From assembly GCA_964390645.1 (NCBI GenBank), contig CAYMLL010000088.1:1-24184 (forward strand): DNA of 24,184 nucleotides, given 5' to 3'. Shown here one piece after another: positions 7,753-15,767 of this stretch. The notes under the pieces were generated by a model. The model searched no databases, was not told the origin of the DNA, and saw only the letters and a list, made by a program, of their open reading frames with translations. A program made the position numbers and the translations under genes. Within the stretch, counting starts at the first letter, position 1. Every line of letters starts with the position of its first letter. This stretch comes from CAYMLL01 sp964390645. GTDB taxonomy: Bacteria > Planctomycetota > UBA8108.

Positions 7753-8874
7753 CGAGTTCATACGCCGCGAGACCCGGTTCCAGTCGATCACCCCCGCGCT
7801 GAACGCACGACGCAAGACCCCGCGAACACCTCCGGTGCCTTCCCCGTCGATGCTCGAGACGTCGAGGTCGCCGCACGCCAGAGCGCGAAGCGAATCGAGG
7901 ACCACAAAGCGCTCGCCCTCGTCGACGGTCCGGGTCAGATCGCGGGGTGACGTCGCCGCTCCTCGCCGTGCGTTCAACACCAGGAGCTGTGCCCTGTCCA
8001 GACTTCGGCTGCGAATCAGGGCGAGGTCCCCCTCGGTGGCCATCACGGCGAGGCTCCTGCCGATCAGGTAGTGGACCAGGAACGGCCGCTCGCCGGCGAG
8101 ATCGGCGAAGCGAGCCACGACCGCCGTGTCCCGCAGGGCGCCTGCAGTATCACCGGCTCCGGCCCTGAGCATCGCGCGGGCGATCAGCAGGCGCGAGAGC
8201 TCTCGATAGCCGCCCACGAAAATCGGTGCCTCGATGAGAGAGCCGCTCCCGGGCGTCACGACCGGCACGTAGAAGCGCTTCTTCTTCACCGCCGCTGCGA
8301 CCCTTGCGAGGTGCTCCTCGTTGACCCCGATCCATCTCGCGATCACCGGAAACTCCTCGCGAGTCCACGGGCGCTGGATCGCCACCGATCGCCGGCTCTC
8401 CGCGTCGCCAACCTGCTCGTACTGCTCGTCATCGAGATCGTCGACGCCCGGAAAGAGGATCTGCTCGATCGTACGCACGTAGTCGCCCTTCTCACGCAAC
8501 AGCTCGATGCCGAGAACCCGGCACACATCGGCGCGCTGCGCATCGCTGAGATCCGGGAGCCCCGTCGCCCGAAGGATGGCGACCGCAGCGTTGTTCTCCG
8601 TCGACACGCCACGGGAGAGACGGTCGTTCAGTGCGCGGGCGTAGTCGACGTAGCCGTCCTCGCGGAGTGGCTCGGTGATGCGGGTCGTGTCCTCCGACGC
8701 CGTGATCAGCGGTCCGGAAGGATCCTCGGCGAAGATCGCCGGCGCCGGGCCGAGCAGCATCCAGACCAGGAAACCGGAGCGGACTCGACCAGCAGGTCGC
8801 CCCGGTTCGTCCACCGGACGAAGGCATGCGGAGAAAACGGTGGACAGCCGCCTCGGCGAGAGCTTGAAAGACAT
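7153..8874 (-). CDS. Planctomycete-type secreted protein with pseudopilin-like C-terminal motif, function unknown
   Basis: A hydrophobic segment (about residues 33-49, FLVWMLLGPAPAIFA) after a basic N-terminus indicates export. The following part (GYVDYARALNDRLSRGVS, then ENNAAVAILRA) matches my memory of a hypothetical family widespread in planctomycetes. The C-terminal part (about 458-521) has EFHRLETGAFPPTL, then DPFSGVELRYER and LWSVGPDGENG. This is the layout of type II secretion pseudopilin-like tails in which an age-of-chain 'FP..L' element precedes a 'DP..G..Y' element and a GPDG loop. The tail is acidic. The start at 8874 is the first ATG and has only a weak AGGT upstream. The gene is divergent from the DUF1080-ThuA gene, with 78 bases between the starts. 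No enzymatic function can be read from it. Confidence 0.75.
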   Translation of the reverse strand: MSFKLSPRRLSTVFSACLRPVDEPGRPAGRVRSGFLVWMLLGPAPAIFAEDPSGPLITASEDTTRITEPLREDGYVDYARALNDRLSRGVSTENNAAVAILRATGLPDLSDAQRADVCRVLGIELLREKGDYVRTIEQILFPGVDDLDDEQYEQVGDAESRRSVAIQRPWTREEFPVIARWIGVNEEHLARVAAAVKKKRFYVPVVTPGSGSLIEAPIFVGGYRELSRLLIARAMLRAGAGDTAGALRDTAVVARFADLAGERPFLVHYLIGRSLAVMATEGDLALIRSRSLDRAQLLVLNARRGAATSPRDLTRTVDEGERFVVLDSLRALACGDLDVSSIDGEGTGGVRGVLRRAFSAGVIDWNRVSRRMNSSLDRSVAALRLSTFAARRAELEEIRRELEDRSRKLRHPLRLAGSVLTREGRSDAFATVLDGLWSVTYEAVASRDEVLSLGETLAGLAARLEFHRLETGAFPPTLRKLGEAGSPRTAFDPFSGVELRYERRGEGYVLWSVGPDGENGVSKHSSESLDRAFVLEGGVDEDDIIVWMPSPGEVEKLERDLDSLSEDDDEGGL

Positions 8875-8893
8875 CGGATCAAGACCTACCTTG

Positions 8894-8918
8894 TTGACTT
8901 GTCTGGGCGGCTCCAGAC
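8894..8918. promoter_or_regulatory. Candidate operator in the divergent intergenic region
   Basis: GTCTGG (8901-8906) and CCAGAC (8913-8918) form a perfect inverted repeat with a 6-base spacer. It starts two bases after TTGACT (8894-8899), a possible -35 element for the rightward gene. No good -10 hexamer follows at the usual distance. Its location in the short region between two divergent genes is what an operator would show, but a 6-bp arm is short enough to arise by chance in GC-rich DNA. Confidence 0.25.
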
Positions 8919-8952
8919 TACAGCTCTCCCCGCAACAGAGAAAGGGCTCTTG

Positions 8953-10539
8953 ATGAAGACGCGGATCACGGCGCCGGCTTTCTTGTCGACCTTCGCATGG
9001 CTGCTCGTCAACACGATCACCTCAGCGACGCACGCCGAGGACGAGGTCGGCTTCAAGCCGATCTTCGACGGCAAGACTCTGACGGGCTGGGACGGCAACC
9101 CCGAGCTCTGGAGAGTCGAGGACGGCGCGATCACCGGACAGACGACGAAGGAGAAGCCGACACGAGGCAACACCTTCATCATCTGGCGTCACGGCGAGCT
9201 CGACGACTTCGATCTGCGCCTGGAGTACCGTATCGTCGGCGGCAACAGCGGCGTACAGTACCGCAGCTTCGAGAACCCGAAGTGGGGTAAGTGGGTCGTC
9301 GGCGGCTACCAGGCCGACCTCGAGGCCGGCAACACGTGGTCGGGCGCCAACTACGGCGAGCGATACCGCGGCATCCTCGCCAAGCGCGGCCAGTCGACCG
9401 TCATCGGCAACAACCACAAGCCGAAGGTCGTCGGTCAGGTCGGCGACACCAAGGAGCTGCAGGCAAACATCAAGAAGGAGGACTGGAACTCCTACCGCAT
9501 CGTGGCCAGTGGCTACACGCTGACGCACGAGATCAACGGCAAGATGACCGCCAAGGTCGTCGACGAGGACAGCACGCGGCGCCGGCGATCCGGAATCCTC
9601 GCGCTACAGCTGCACGCCGGGCCGCCGATGAAGGTGCAGTTCCGCAACATCCGTCTGAAGCGTCTGCCGCTCGGCGACAAGAAGAAGATCGTCATGGTCT
9701 CCGGCCGGCGCAGCCACGGCTACATGTCGCACGAGTTCAACGCCGGTCACCTGCTCGCGAAGAAGCTTCTCGACGCCAGCGCGCCGAGCGTCCACTCGAC
9801 GGTCTACCTCAACCACAGCCACCTGAAGCCGACCCACCCGGCGATGGACCGTCGCGGCTGGCCGCTCGACCCGACGGCCTTCGACAACGCCGATGCGGTC
9901 GTCCTCTTCATGAACGGCGGCGGCGGTCACGCGGTGAATCCCCGGCTGGAGGAGGTCGACCAGCTGATGAAGCGCGGCGTCGGGCTCGCCTGCCTGCACT
10001 ACGGCGTCGAGGTGCCGAAGGGCCAGGCGGGAGACCGCTTCCTCGACTGGATCGGCGGCTACTTCGAGACGCACTGGAGCGTCAACCCTCACTGGACCAT
10101 CAAGGATCCAAGGCTCGCGAAGGACCACCCGGTGACCCGTGGCGTGAAGCCGTTCTCCGCCCACGACGAGTGGTACTTCCACATGCGCTTCCGCGACAAG
10201 ATGGAGGGCGTCACGCCCATCCTCAGCGCTGTCCCCCCGAAGGAGACGATGAAGCGAGGCGACGGCGCACACAGCGGCAACCCGACGGTGCGAGCGCGGG
10301 TCGCCAGGGGAGAGTACGAGCACCTGGCGTGGGCCTACGAGCGCCCCGGCGGCGGTCGCGGCTTCGGCTTCACCGGTCTGCACGACCACCGGAACTTCCA
10401 GATCGAAGGCTTCCGGACCCTGGTCCTCAACGCGCTCGTCTGGGTGTCGGGCGCCGAGGTCCCGGCGGGCGGGGTACTGACGGCGAAGCCGACCGACGCG
10501 GAGATCGAGGCGAATCAGGACTTCCCGCGACGCAAGTGA
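8953..10539 (+). CDS. Secreted fusion of a DUF1080 (3-keto-disaccharide hydrolase-like) domain and a ThuA-like domain
   Basis: The 528-residue product has a signal peptide (residues 1-28, ending SATHA). The DUF1080/3-keto-disaccharide hydrolase-like jelly roll (about 33-239) has its hallmarks: FKPIFDGKTLTGWDGN, then LEYRIVGGNSGVQYRS, then GGYQADLEAGN and GILALQLHAGPPMKVQFRNI. A ThuA-like glutamine-amidotransferase fold follows (about 246-500), with KKIVMVSGRRSHGYMSHEF, NADAVVLFMNGGG, GLACLHYG and HDEWYFHMRF. These domains are known from planctomycete sugar degradation, where DUF1080 members act on 3-keto sugars and ThuA members on 3-keto-trehalose-type compounds. Periplasmic or extracellular action is inferred from the signal peptide. 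An in-frame upstream extension to 8071 is rejected because it is antisense to the divergent gene. AGAAAGGG lies 6 bases before the chosen ATG. Confidence 0.93.
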   Translation: MKTRITAPAFLSTFAWLLVNTITSATHAEDEVGFKPIFDGKTLTGWDGNPELWRVEDGAITGQTTKEKPTRGNTFIIWRHGELDDFDLRLEYRIVGGNSGVQYRSFENPKWGKWVVGGYQADLEAGNTWSGANYGERYRGILAKRGQSTVIGNNHKPKVVGQVGDTKELQANIKKEDWNSYRIVASGYTLTHEINGKMTAKVVDEDSTRRRRSGILALQLHAGPPMKVQFRNIRLKRLPLGDKKKIVMVSGRRSHGYMSHEFNAGHLLAKKLLDASAPSVHSTVYLNHSHLKPTHPAMDRRGWPLDPTAFDNADAVVLFMNGGGGHAVNPRLEEVDQLMKRGVGLACLHYGVEVPKGQAGDRFLDWIGGYFETHWSVNPHWTIKDPRLAKDHPVTRGVKPFSAHDEWYFHMRFRDKMEGVTPILSAVPPKETMKRGDGAHSGNPTVRARVARGEYEHLAWAYERPGGGRGFGFTGLHDHRNFQIEGFRTLVLNALVWVSGAEVPAGGVLTAKPTDAEIEANQDFPRRK

Positions 10540-10541
10540 GC

Positions 10542-10556
10542 AGTCCTTCCCGGACT
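10542..10556. terminator. Weak hairpin between two convergent genes
   Basis: AGTCC (10542-10546) pairs with GGACT (10552-10556) around a 5-base loop. It occupies almost all of the 15 bases between the DUF1080-ThuA stop and the cstA stop. There is no T tract on either strand, so it could help terminate both genes only weakly. Confidence 0.2.
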
Positions 10557-12462
10557 AGCAGGAACGTCCACCCTCGTCCCTCGGCTCCCCTGTCATCGCA
10601 TGCTCCCGCTGAGGTGGCAGCGGCGGCAGCAGCTCCTCGAGCACCCCCTTCGCCTTCGGCCAGATGCGCGCGGCCTCGATGACCATCCACGCCTCGAGAG
10701 CCAGCGCCATGACCGAGATCGAGAGCAGGAGCCAGTCGCGGTCCGCCCAGAACTTCGACAGGTTGAGGCACATCGCCGCGGCCGGCATGACCAGCATGAA
10801 GATCGCCGGGAAGACCACGAACCAGACCGGCGCCTTGCGACGCCAGAGCCAGAACGAGATCACGAGGAACGCGAGCCCCGCGAGCAGCTGATTCGTCGCG
10901 CCAAACATCGGCCAGAGGTTCATGCCGCCGGTGCCGATGGTCGCGGACGACCACGGCTTCCCCGTCTGCGGGATCAACGCGAGCAGGAACGCGGTCGACA
11001 CCGCGAAGAAGGTCGCTCCGTGTGCCGTGCCGAGAATCCGCGTGAGAGGTCTCGCCACGGGCACCTGCGACTCGACAGCTCGGCTGAGCTCCTGAACGAC
11101 GTACCGCTGCAGTCGAGTCGCGGTATCGAGCGTCGTCCCCGCGAACGACGCGACGAGCACGCCCATGATCGCGACGGCCATCGTCGGGTGGAATCCGTAC
11201 GATTGGAGAAAGTTTCCCGAGCCGACCACGAACGCACCGACCTTCGTCCCGAGGCCGTTGGCAGCCTTCCAGTCGCCGTAGATCTGTCCCCACAGCTTGG
11301 CCCCGACGAGCCCGTCGAACTCCGGCCTGCCTCCCCAGCCGTAGCCGATCCCCGCCGACACCGCGAGAATGACGATCACGGCGAGGAATCCCTCCGTCAG
11401 CATCGAGCCGTAGCCCACAAACTGTGCGTCCGACTCGCAACGCAGCTGCTTGCTAGAGGTGCCGCTCGACACGAGACAGTGAAAGCCGCTGATCGCGCCG
11501 CAGGCGATCGTGATGAACAGGAACGGCACGAAGAGCGGGGCTCCCTGCGGAGAGAGCTCCACGGCCGGCGCGACGATCTCCGCTATCCGTCCGTCGTAGC
11601 CGATGGTCCCCGATACGAAGAGCCCGATCATCACCAGGCCGAGGCTCGAGATCAGCTGCAGGCTGTTGATGTAGTCGCGCGGCTGCAGGAGCACCCAGAC
11701 AGGTAGCACGCTAGCGATGTAGCAGTAGACGAGGAGCACCGCGGTCCAGGACCAGATCGGCCACCCCTTCAACGTCTCGTTGATTCCACGGACGAGCTCG
11801 CCGATCGCCCCACCGCCGCCGGCGATCCCGGGACATCCCGCGCCAAGCCACACGGTGACGTACATCGCGGCGAGCGCGATCACGGACGGGATCAGCAGGT
11901 TCGTCCCGCGACGGTGCAGCGCCACGCCGATGCCCACCGCGATCGGAATCTGCAGGAAGACCGGCAGGATCGACGCGGGAAACATCCGGAAGACCGATGC
12001 GATCACCAGCCCGAAGATCGCCAGGACAATCCACAGGGCGAAGAGAAGGATGATCAGGAAAAGGAGCCGTACGCGCGGATTGAGGAGCCGACCGGCGATA
12101 TCCCCCAGCGTCTGGCCGCGATTGCGCAGGCTGACGACGAGCGCGCCGAAGTCGTGCACGGCCCCGATGAAGATCGAGCCGAAGAGCACCCAGAGCAGAG
12201 CCGGAACCCAGCCCCACATGATCGCGATCGCGGGTCCGACGATCGGCCCGGTGCCGGCGATCGACGTGAAGTGGTGACCGAAGACGACACTCTTTTTCGT
12301 CGGCACGTAGTCGCGGTCGTCGTTGAGAGCGACGCTCGGGACCCGCGCGTCCGGATCGAGCTTGAAGATCCTCCTGGCCAGCCACTTGCCGTAGGTGTGG
12401 TAGGCGACGAGATAGAGGACGAGAGATCCGACCGCGATGAGGAGCGTCGTCATGGCGCCCAT
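10555..12462 (-). CDS. cstA: CstA-family carbon starvation protein (peptide/pyruvate transporter type)
   Basis: This is a polytopic inner-membrane transporter of the CstA family. Members take up peptides or pyruvate, often during carbon limitation. The 635-residue product starts with TM1 in MTTLLIAVGSLVLYLVAYHTYG and carries the family motifs DDRDYVPTKKSVVFGHHF, SIAGTGPIVGPAIA, MWGWVPALLWV, GAVHDFGALVVSLRNRG, and TLDTATRLQRY near the C-terminal half. More than a dozen hydrophobic segments are spread along it. It ends in a charged cytoplasmic-type tail (about the last 30 residues). The TTG at 12489 is unlikely as a start; the choice is between ATG 12462 and ATG 12453, which differ by three residues. 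It converges on the neighbouring DUF1080-ThuA gene. The partner CstA-regulating histidine kinase seen in some bacteria is not in the window. Confidence 0.94.
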   Translation of the reverse strand: MGAMTTLLIAVGSLVLYLVAYHTYGKWLARRIFKLDPDARVPSVALNDDRDYVPTKKSVVFGHHFTSIAGTGPIVGPAIAIMWGWVPALLWVLFGSIFIGAVHDFGALVVSLRNRGQTLGDIAGRLLNPRVRLLFLIILLFALWIVLAIFGLVIASVFRMFPASILPVFLQIPIAVGIGVALHRRGTNLLIPSVIALAAMYVTVWLGAGCPGIAGGGGAIGELVRGINETLKGWPIWSWTAVLLVYCYIASVLPVWVLLQPRDYINSLQLISSLGLVMIGLFVSGTIGYDGRIAEIVAPAVELSPQGAPLFVPFLFITIACGAISGFHCLVSSGTSSKQLRCESDAQFVGYGSMLTEGFLAVIVILAVSAGIGYGWGGRPEFDGLVGAKLWGQIYGDWKAANGLGTKVGAFVVGSGNFLQSYGFHPTMAVAIMGVLVASFAGTTLDTATRLQRYVVQELSRAVESQVPVARPLTRILGTAHGATFFAVSTAFLLALIPQTGKPWSSATIGTGGMNLWPMFGATNQLLAGLAFLVISFWLWRRKAPVWFVVFPAIFMLVMPAAAMCLNLSKFWADRDWLLLSISVMALALEAWMVIEAARIWPKAKGVLEELLPPLPPQREHAMTGEPRDEGGRSC

Positions 12463-12489
12463 TCTGGTCGCTTGGCGCGGGCGACTCAA
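12461..12489 (-). promoter_or_regulatory. Possible promoter overlapping the cstA start
   Basis: On the minus strand TTGAGT (12489-12484) and CAGAAT (12466-12461) are separated by 17 bases and match four of six positions each of the -35 and -10 consensus. If real, transcription would begin about at the ATG at 12453, giving a leaderless message and favouring that start over 12462. Matches this weak are common by chance. Confidence 0.2.
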
Positions 12490-12623
12490 GACACTGTCGG
12501 GATGGTTCCGTCACCTGGCCCGTCCTGTTCACCCCTCCGCGGCCTCACGTCGCCACTCACCTCCCCCGATGTGCCCCGATCTCGCCACAGCGTCCCCCGA
12601 GGCCGAGTAAGAAGGGGTCGATC

Positions 12624-12673
12624 GACACCGCGTGTCAAGATGGCACGTTGGGGTTGACCTCTTGTGTCACAAG
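12624..12673. promoter_or_regulatory. Pair of palindromes, candidate operators
   Basis: GACAC-CGC-GTGTC (12624-12636) and CTTGTG-T-CACAAG (12661-12673) are perfect inverted repeats, each 13 bases long, with centres 37 bases apart. The second directly follows TTGACC (12654-12659). Additional GTGTC half-sites lie at 12680-12684 and 12702-12706. This is what a repressor or activator site in a divergent promoter region could look like. No -10 element is clear. Confidence 0.3.
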
Positions 12674-12753
12674 GACTTCGTGTCCCGAGGAACGCCACTG
12701 CGTGTCCGGCACCGAAGTTGATACGAAGAGATGGCCGGAACGACTACCTCCAA

Positions 12754-12758
12754 GAGGG
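12754..12758 (+). promoter_or_regulatory. Ribosome binding site that fixes the start of the PLD-like gene
   Basis: GAGGG sits 6 bases upstream of the ATG at 12765 and favours it over the upstream in-frame codon at 12648. Confidence 0.5.
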
Positions 12759-12764
12759 CCGTGG

Positions 12765-13745
12765 ATGTACGCAATCATCGCTCTGATTCTCGTCGGTGCC
12801 TTTGTTCTGACGACGGTGGGACTGCCCCTGCGACTCGATCGGGTCTACGAGCGCGTCCGCCCCGGTATGGGCCGGGCCGCCCGCTGGCTCTCGGGTCAAG
12901 CCGTGTTGCCGTCGTTCGACGAGTCGGAGCGCGAGACGATGACGTTGGCACGGGCGTGGCTGCTCCTGTCGGCACTCGGATTCACGGTCCTCGGCATCGC
13001 GGACGGCACGCTGGTCCGTGACCACCCGGAGGCCCTGCGCTCAATCGCCGGCTGCGGGGTCGTCGCTTGCGGTCTCAGCGGACTGCTGATCTCCTACGTG
13101 TTCGCCTGCAAGCGCCTCGTCAACCGTGCCGGTCTCGAGACGACGTTCCGTCGCTGCGGAATTCGCGGCCTGTGGATCCTCGGAAGCCGTCGCCGGCAGC
13201 GACGGCTGGTGAGCTACCTGCACGAGCAGGCAAGCCGCTGCTCGCGGATCCGGATCCTCGACGTCATCGGTCACGACATCGTGGTCAAGCCGGACAATAC
13301 CATCCAGCGGGCGCTTCGGGACGTTCTCCAGGAGCACACCGACGTGCCCGTGGAGTTGCTTCTCCTCGACCCGATGGCGCGACAGAAGGACCCCGACCGC
13401 CGACCCGCGACCGTCTTCCAGACGACGCGCGCCGAGCTCCAGACCCAGTCCAGCGTCTACGTCCGCCAGCTCCGAGAGACCCTGGCGGCGCTCGAAACGC
13501 TCAACGAGCAGCGTCCACCCGAATCCCCGATCATCGTGCGCTACTACGACCAGAAGCCGACCCTGCGGGCCATCATCTTCGACGAATCGATTCTGATCCT
13601 GCCATTCGGCCCCGGAACACGCTCGAAGCAGCTCTCATGCCTCGCCGTCCAGCGAGACTCCGACGCCACGTCCCTTCACGAGACCTTTCGACATGAGTTC
13701 GCGAGGCTCTGGCAGGGATCGCTGGCCACGGTGTTCACCGCATAG
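12765..13745 (+). CDS. Membrane-anchored protein with a phospholipase-D-like (HKD-less) C-terminal domain
   Basis: The 326-residue product has three predicted membrane helices (about residues 2-22, 64-84 and 92-114), then a cytoplasmic-type region. Residues about 161-320 resemble degenerate phospholipase-D-like domains found in bacterial signalling and conflict proteins. The visible elements are RIRILDVIGHDIV, then VPVELLLLDPMARQKDPDRR, a helical stretch with an R-x-T-x-x-L-x-x-L pattern, and finally IIVRYYDQKPTLRAIIFDESILILPFGPG. No HxK(x)4D motif is present, so catalysis by the usual PLD chemistry is unlikely. The domain may bind a ligand or a protein. The ATG at 12765 is chosen because GAGGG stands 6 bases upstream and the first membrane helix begins there. 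An in-frame extension to 12648 has no such features. It is divergent from cstA. Function is not known, and the domain assignment is from memory of fold-level pattern. Confidence 0.7.
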   Translation: MYAIIALILVGAFVLTTVGLPLRLDRVYERVRPGMGRAARWLSGQAVLPSFDESERETMTLARAWLLLSALGFTVLGIADGTLVRDHPEALRSIAGCGVVACGLSGLLISYVFACKRLVNRAGLETTFRRCGIRGLWILGSRRRQRRLVSYLHEQASRCSRIRILDVIGHDIVVKPDNTIQRALRDVLQEHTDVPVELLLLDPMARQKDPDRRPATVFQTTRAELQTQSSVYVRQLRETLAALETLNEQRPPESPIIVRYYDQKPTLRAIIFDESILILPFGPGTRSKQLSCLAVQRDSDATSLHETFRHEFARLWQGSLATVFTA

Positions 13746-13914
13746 AGTTCACCGCTCGAGCCCCAGCACAGCCGGCTCGTCGGCCGTCCAACGCAGCACG
13801 CCCGGAAGAACGCAAGCTCTCGATCACGCCGGATCTCCCGCCTGCGGGCGTCCCCGCCGTCGCCTTCGCGCAGCGACGCAAGGCGCGAGTCCGCCTCGGC
13901 AGCTCGACGGTCGC
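13746..13914. other. Convergent intergenic gap with no clear feature
   Basis: The 169 bases between the stops of the PLD-like gene and the UnbV gene hold only a short GC hairpin (CCCG/CGGG, 13837-13848) with no T tract. A minus-strand ORF (13676-13918) runs through it, but it overlaps both neighbours and has no recognisable features. Confidence 0.4.
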
Positions 13915-15762
13915 TCAACGAGTCTCCTCGATCCGGTGCAGCCGTCCCGGCTCGAGCCCGCTCACCTTCTGCACTCCCCTGTCGCCCGGCCAGTGAACAC
14001 GGACCTCGTCGATCTCCTGCGCCCCACCGAGCCCGAAGGTGAGAATCGACTCGACCTGAGCGAGGTAGCTGCGTGTCGGCATCACCTGCTGACGCTGCGT
14101 CCGGCCACCCGAGGAGACCTCCACCCGTGCGCCGATCGCGTCGCGATTGCCCCTCGTCCCGACGAGACGCAGACGGATCCAGCGGTTGCCGAGGTTCTGG
14201 TCGTTTCGCAGGAGAAGAGGGCGGCCGCCGGTCTGCGTGATGACCACGTCGAGATCGCCGTCCGCATCGATGTCGGCATAGGCAGCGGATCGACCCACGA
14301 CCGGACGCGCGAGATCACCGGTCGTGGTGCCCGCGACCGGAACGAAGCTGCTGTGCGCACCCGCACCACAGTTCCAGAAGAGCTGTGAAGGCTGCCGGTA
14401 GTGCTGACTCTCCTGCACCTTGTTGATGTCCTCCTCGAGGTGGCCGTTCGTCTGCAGAAGGTCAGGTCGGCCGTCGAGATCGTAGTCGAAGAAGAAGAGG
14501 CCGAAGCTCAGCATCTGCCGGCTCACCGGTCCGATACCCGAAGTGATCGCGTCGTCGGTGAACAGCTCGTGGTCATCGGTGACGTAGAAAGAGCTCATCT
14601 CGTTGGCGAAGTTGCCGACCCCGACGCCGAGGCGCTCGTCTCCGAGATAGTAGGTCCCGTCGACGCCCATCGCGCCCGTCGACTTGCCGCTCGAGTCGTA
14701 CGCCAGCCCGGAAGACTCACCGATCTCCTCGAAGATCCCGCCGCCCTTGTTCCGGTAGAGAAAGTTCTGCACGGTGTCGTTCGCGACGATGACATCCATC
14801 CAGCCGTCGCCTTCGATGTCGATCGGCAGAAGCGCCAGGGCCTTGGCGACGGGCTTCCCGGTCCCGGCGGTCTCGACGTGCATTCCGACCTCCTTCGCGA
14901 CCTCCTCGAAGGTCCCGTCACCGCGGTTCCGGAACAAGTACGGCTGGGCGCCACCGTAGTTGGTCGGCGGACCGTAGGCGCGTCCGACGCCATCGAGCCG
15001 GTAGTCGAGCCGCATGTCGATCGTGGGAGACCACTGCACGTAGTTGCAGACGAAGAGATCGAGGTCGCCGTCGTTGTCCGAGTCAAAGAAGCCGGCGCTC
15101 GTGCTCCACGCCTCCGGATCGCCGGCCGTGGCCGACTGCACGGTCACGTCGACGAACTTGCCACCGTCGTTGCGGTAGAGGTGGTTCTCACCGACGCAGG
15201 TCAGGTAGACGTCTACGTCACCGTCGTTGTCGTAGTCCCCGACAGCGGCCCCCATCGCGTAAAGCGTCACGCCGAGCCCGGAGACCGCCGAGACATCGGT
15301 CAGCTTGCCACCGTCGTTGCGGTAGAGATGCGTGGTGGCGGGCGTCGACGGCGCAGAATCTCCGGGCCAGGTTGATCCGTTGACCAGCAGCAGGTCGGGG
15401 TCGTCGTCGCCGTCGTAGTCGAGAAAGGCGCAGCCCGGTCCCATGGTCTCCGGAAGCAGCTTCTTGCCGCGAGCTCCGTTCTCGTGAACGAACGTGATCC
15501 CGGAAGCACCGGTGATATCCGTGAAGCGGACGGTCGGGGCGGACACTTCGATGGTCTGCGTCCTCGGAAGGACGATCTCCTTCTCCTGAACCTCCTCGGC
15601 CTCCTTCTCTCCGCCCCTGAGCATCACGATCCCGACCACGATGCCCGCGATCACAAGCGCCGCCACACCCGACCAGATCAGTGCCGATCGAATCGCCCGG
15701 TCGTCGACCGCGACGAGCTCGCCCTCGGGCTCCGATTCCTGGCTCCGAGCATCATCGATCAT
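13915..15762 (-). CDS. FG-GAP repeat protein with ASPIC/UnbV C-terminal domain, membrane-anchored (CRTAC1-like)
   Basis: The 615-residue product has a short acidic N-terminal tail, one membrane helix (residues 27-48) and then a large exported region. At least six calcium-binding-type loops of FG-GAP/VCBS repeats occur in residues about 90-500: DYDGDDDPDLLL, DYDNDGDVDVYL, DSDNDGDLDLFV, DIEGDGWMDVIV, DYDLDGRPDLLQ and DIDADGDLDVVI. These should form a beta-propeller. The C-terminal ASPIC/UnbV domain (about 525-612) has NRWIRLRLVGTRGNRDAIGARV and later FGLGGAQEIDEVRVHWPG. The ATG at 15762 is chosen because it lies 5 bases after the stop of the cytochrome gene; a longer in-frame reading to 16293 is antisense-like low-complexity sequence inside that gene. 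The tight spacing implies one operon and a shared envelope function with the cytochrome. No enzymatic activity is known for this domain pair. Confidence 0.92.
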   Translation of the reverse strand: MIDDARSQESEPEGELVAVDDRAIRSALIWSGVAALVIAGIVVGIVMLRGGEKEAEEVQEKEIVLPRTQTIEVSAPTVRFTDITGASGITFVHENGARGKKLLPETMGPGCAFLDYDGDDDPDLLLVNGSTWPGDSAPSTPATTHLYRNDGGKLTDVSAVSGLGVTLYAMGAAVGDYDNDGDVDVYLTCVGENHLYRNDGGKFVDVTVQSATAGDPEAWSTSAGFFDSDNDGDLDLFVCNYVQWSPTIDMRLDYRLDGVGRAYGPPTNYGGAQPYLFRNRGDGTFEEVAKEVGMHVETAGTGKPVAKALALLPIDIEGDGWMDVIVANDTVQNFLYRNKGGGIFEEIGESSGLAYDSSGKSTGAMGVDGTYYLGDERLGVGVGNFANEMSSFYVTDDHELFTDDAITSGIGPVSRQMLSFGLFFFDYDLDGRPDLLQTNGHLEEDINKVQESQHYRQPSQLFWNCGAGAHSSFVPVAGTTTGDLARPVVGRSAAYADIDADGDLDVVITQTGGRPLLLRNDQNLGNRWIRLRLVGTRGNRDAIGARVEVSSGGRTQRQQVMPTRSYLAQVESILTFGLGGAQEIDEVRVHWPGDRGVQKVSGLEPGRLHRIEETR

Positions 15763-15767
15763 TCTCG

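Larger units (their letters stand above)
12463..12764. other. Divergent intergenic region between cstA and the PLD-like membrane protein gene
   Basis: This 302-base region holds the possible cstA promoter at its left edge. To its right are two 13-base palindromes (12624-12636 and 12661-12673), a TTGACC (12654-12659) that could be a -35 element for the rightward gene, four copies of the pentamer GTGTC between 12632 and 12706, and the ribosome binding site GAGGG (12754-12758). I find no RNA gene or further ORF. Confidence 0.45.

Noticed and set aside
8071..8952. In-frame upstream extension of the DUF1080-ThuA gene by 294 codons
   Set aside because: This part is antisense to the divergent gene, while a signal peptide begins exactly at the ATG at 8953 behind an AGAAAGGG.
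13676..13918. An 80-codon minus-strand ORF in the convergent gap
   Set aside because: It overlaps the ends of both neighbours, begins with TTG and has no recognisable sequence features.
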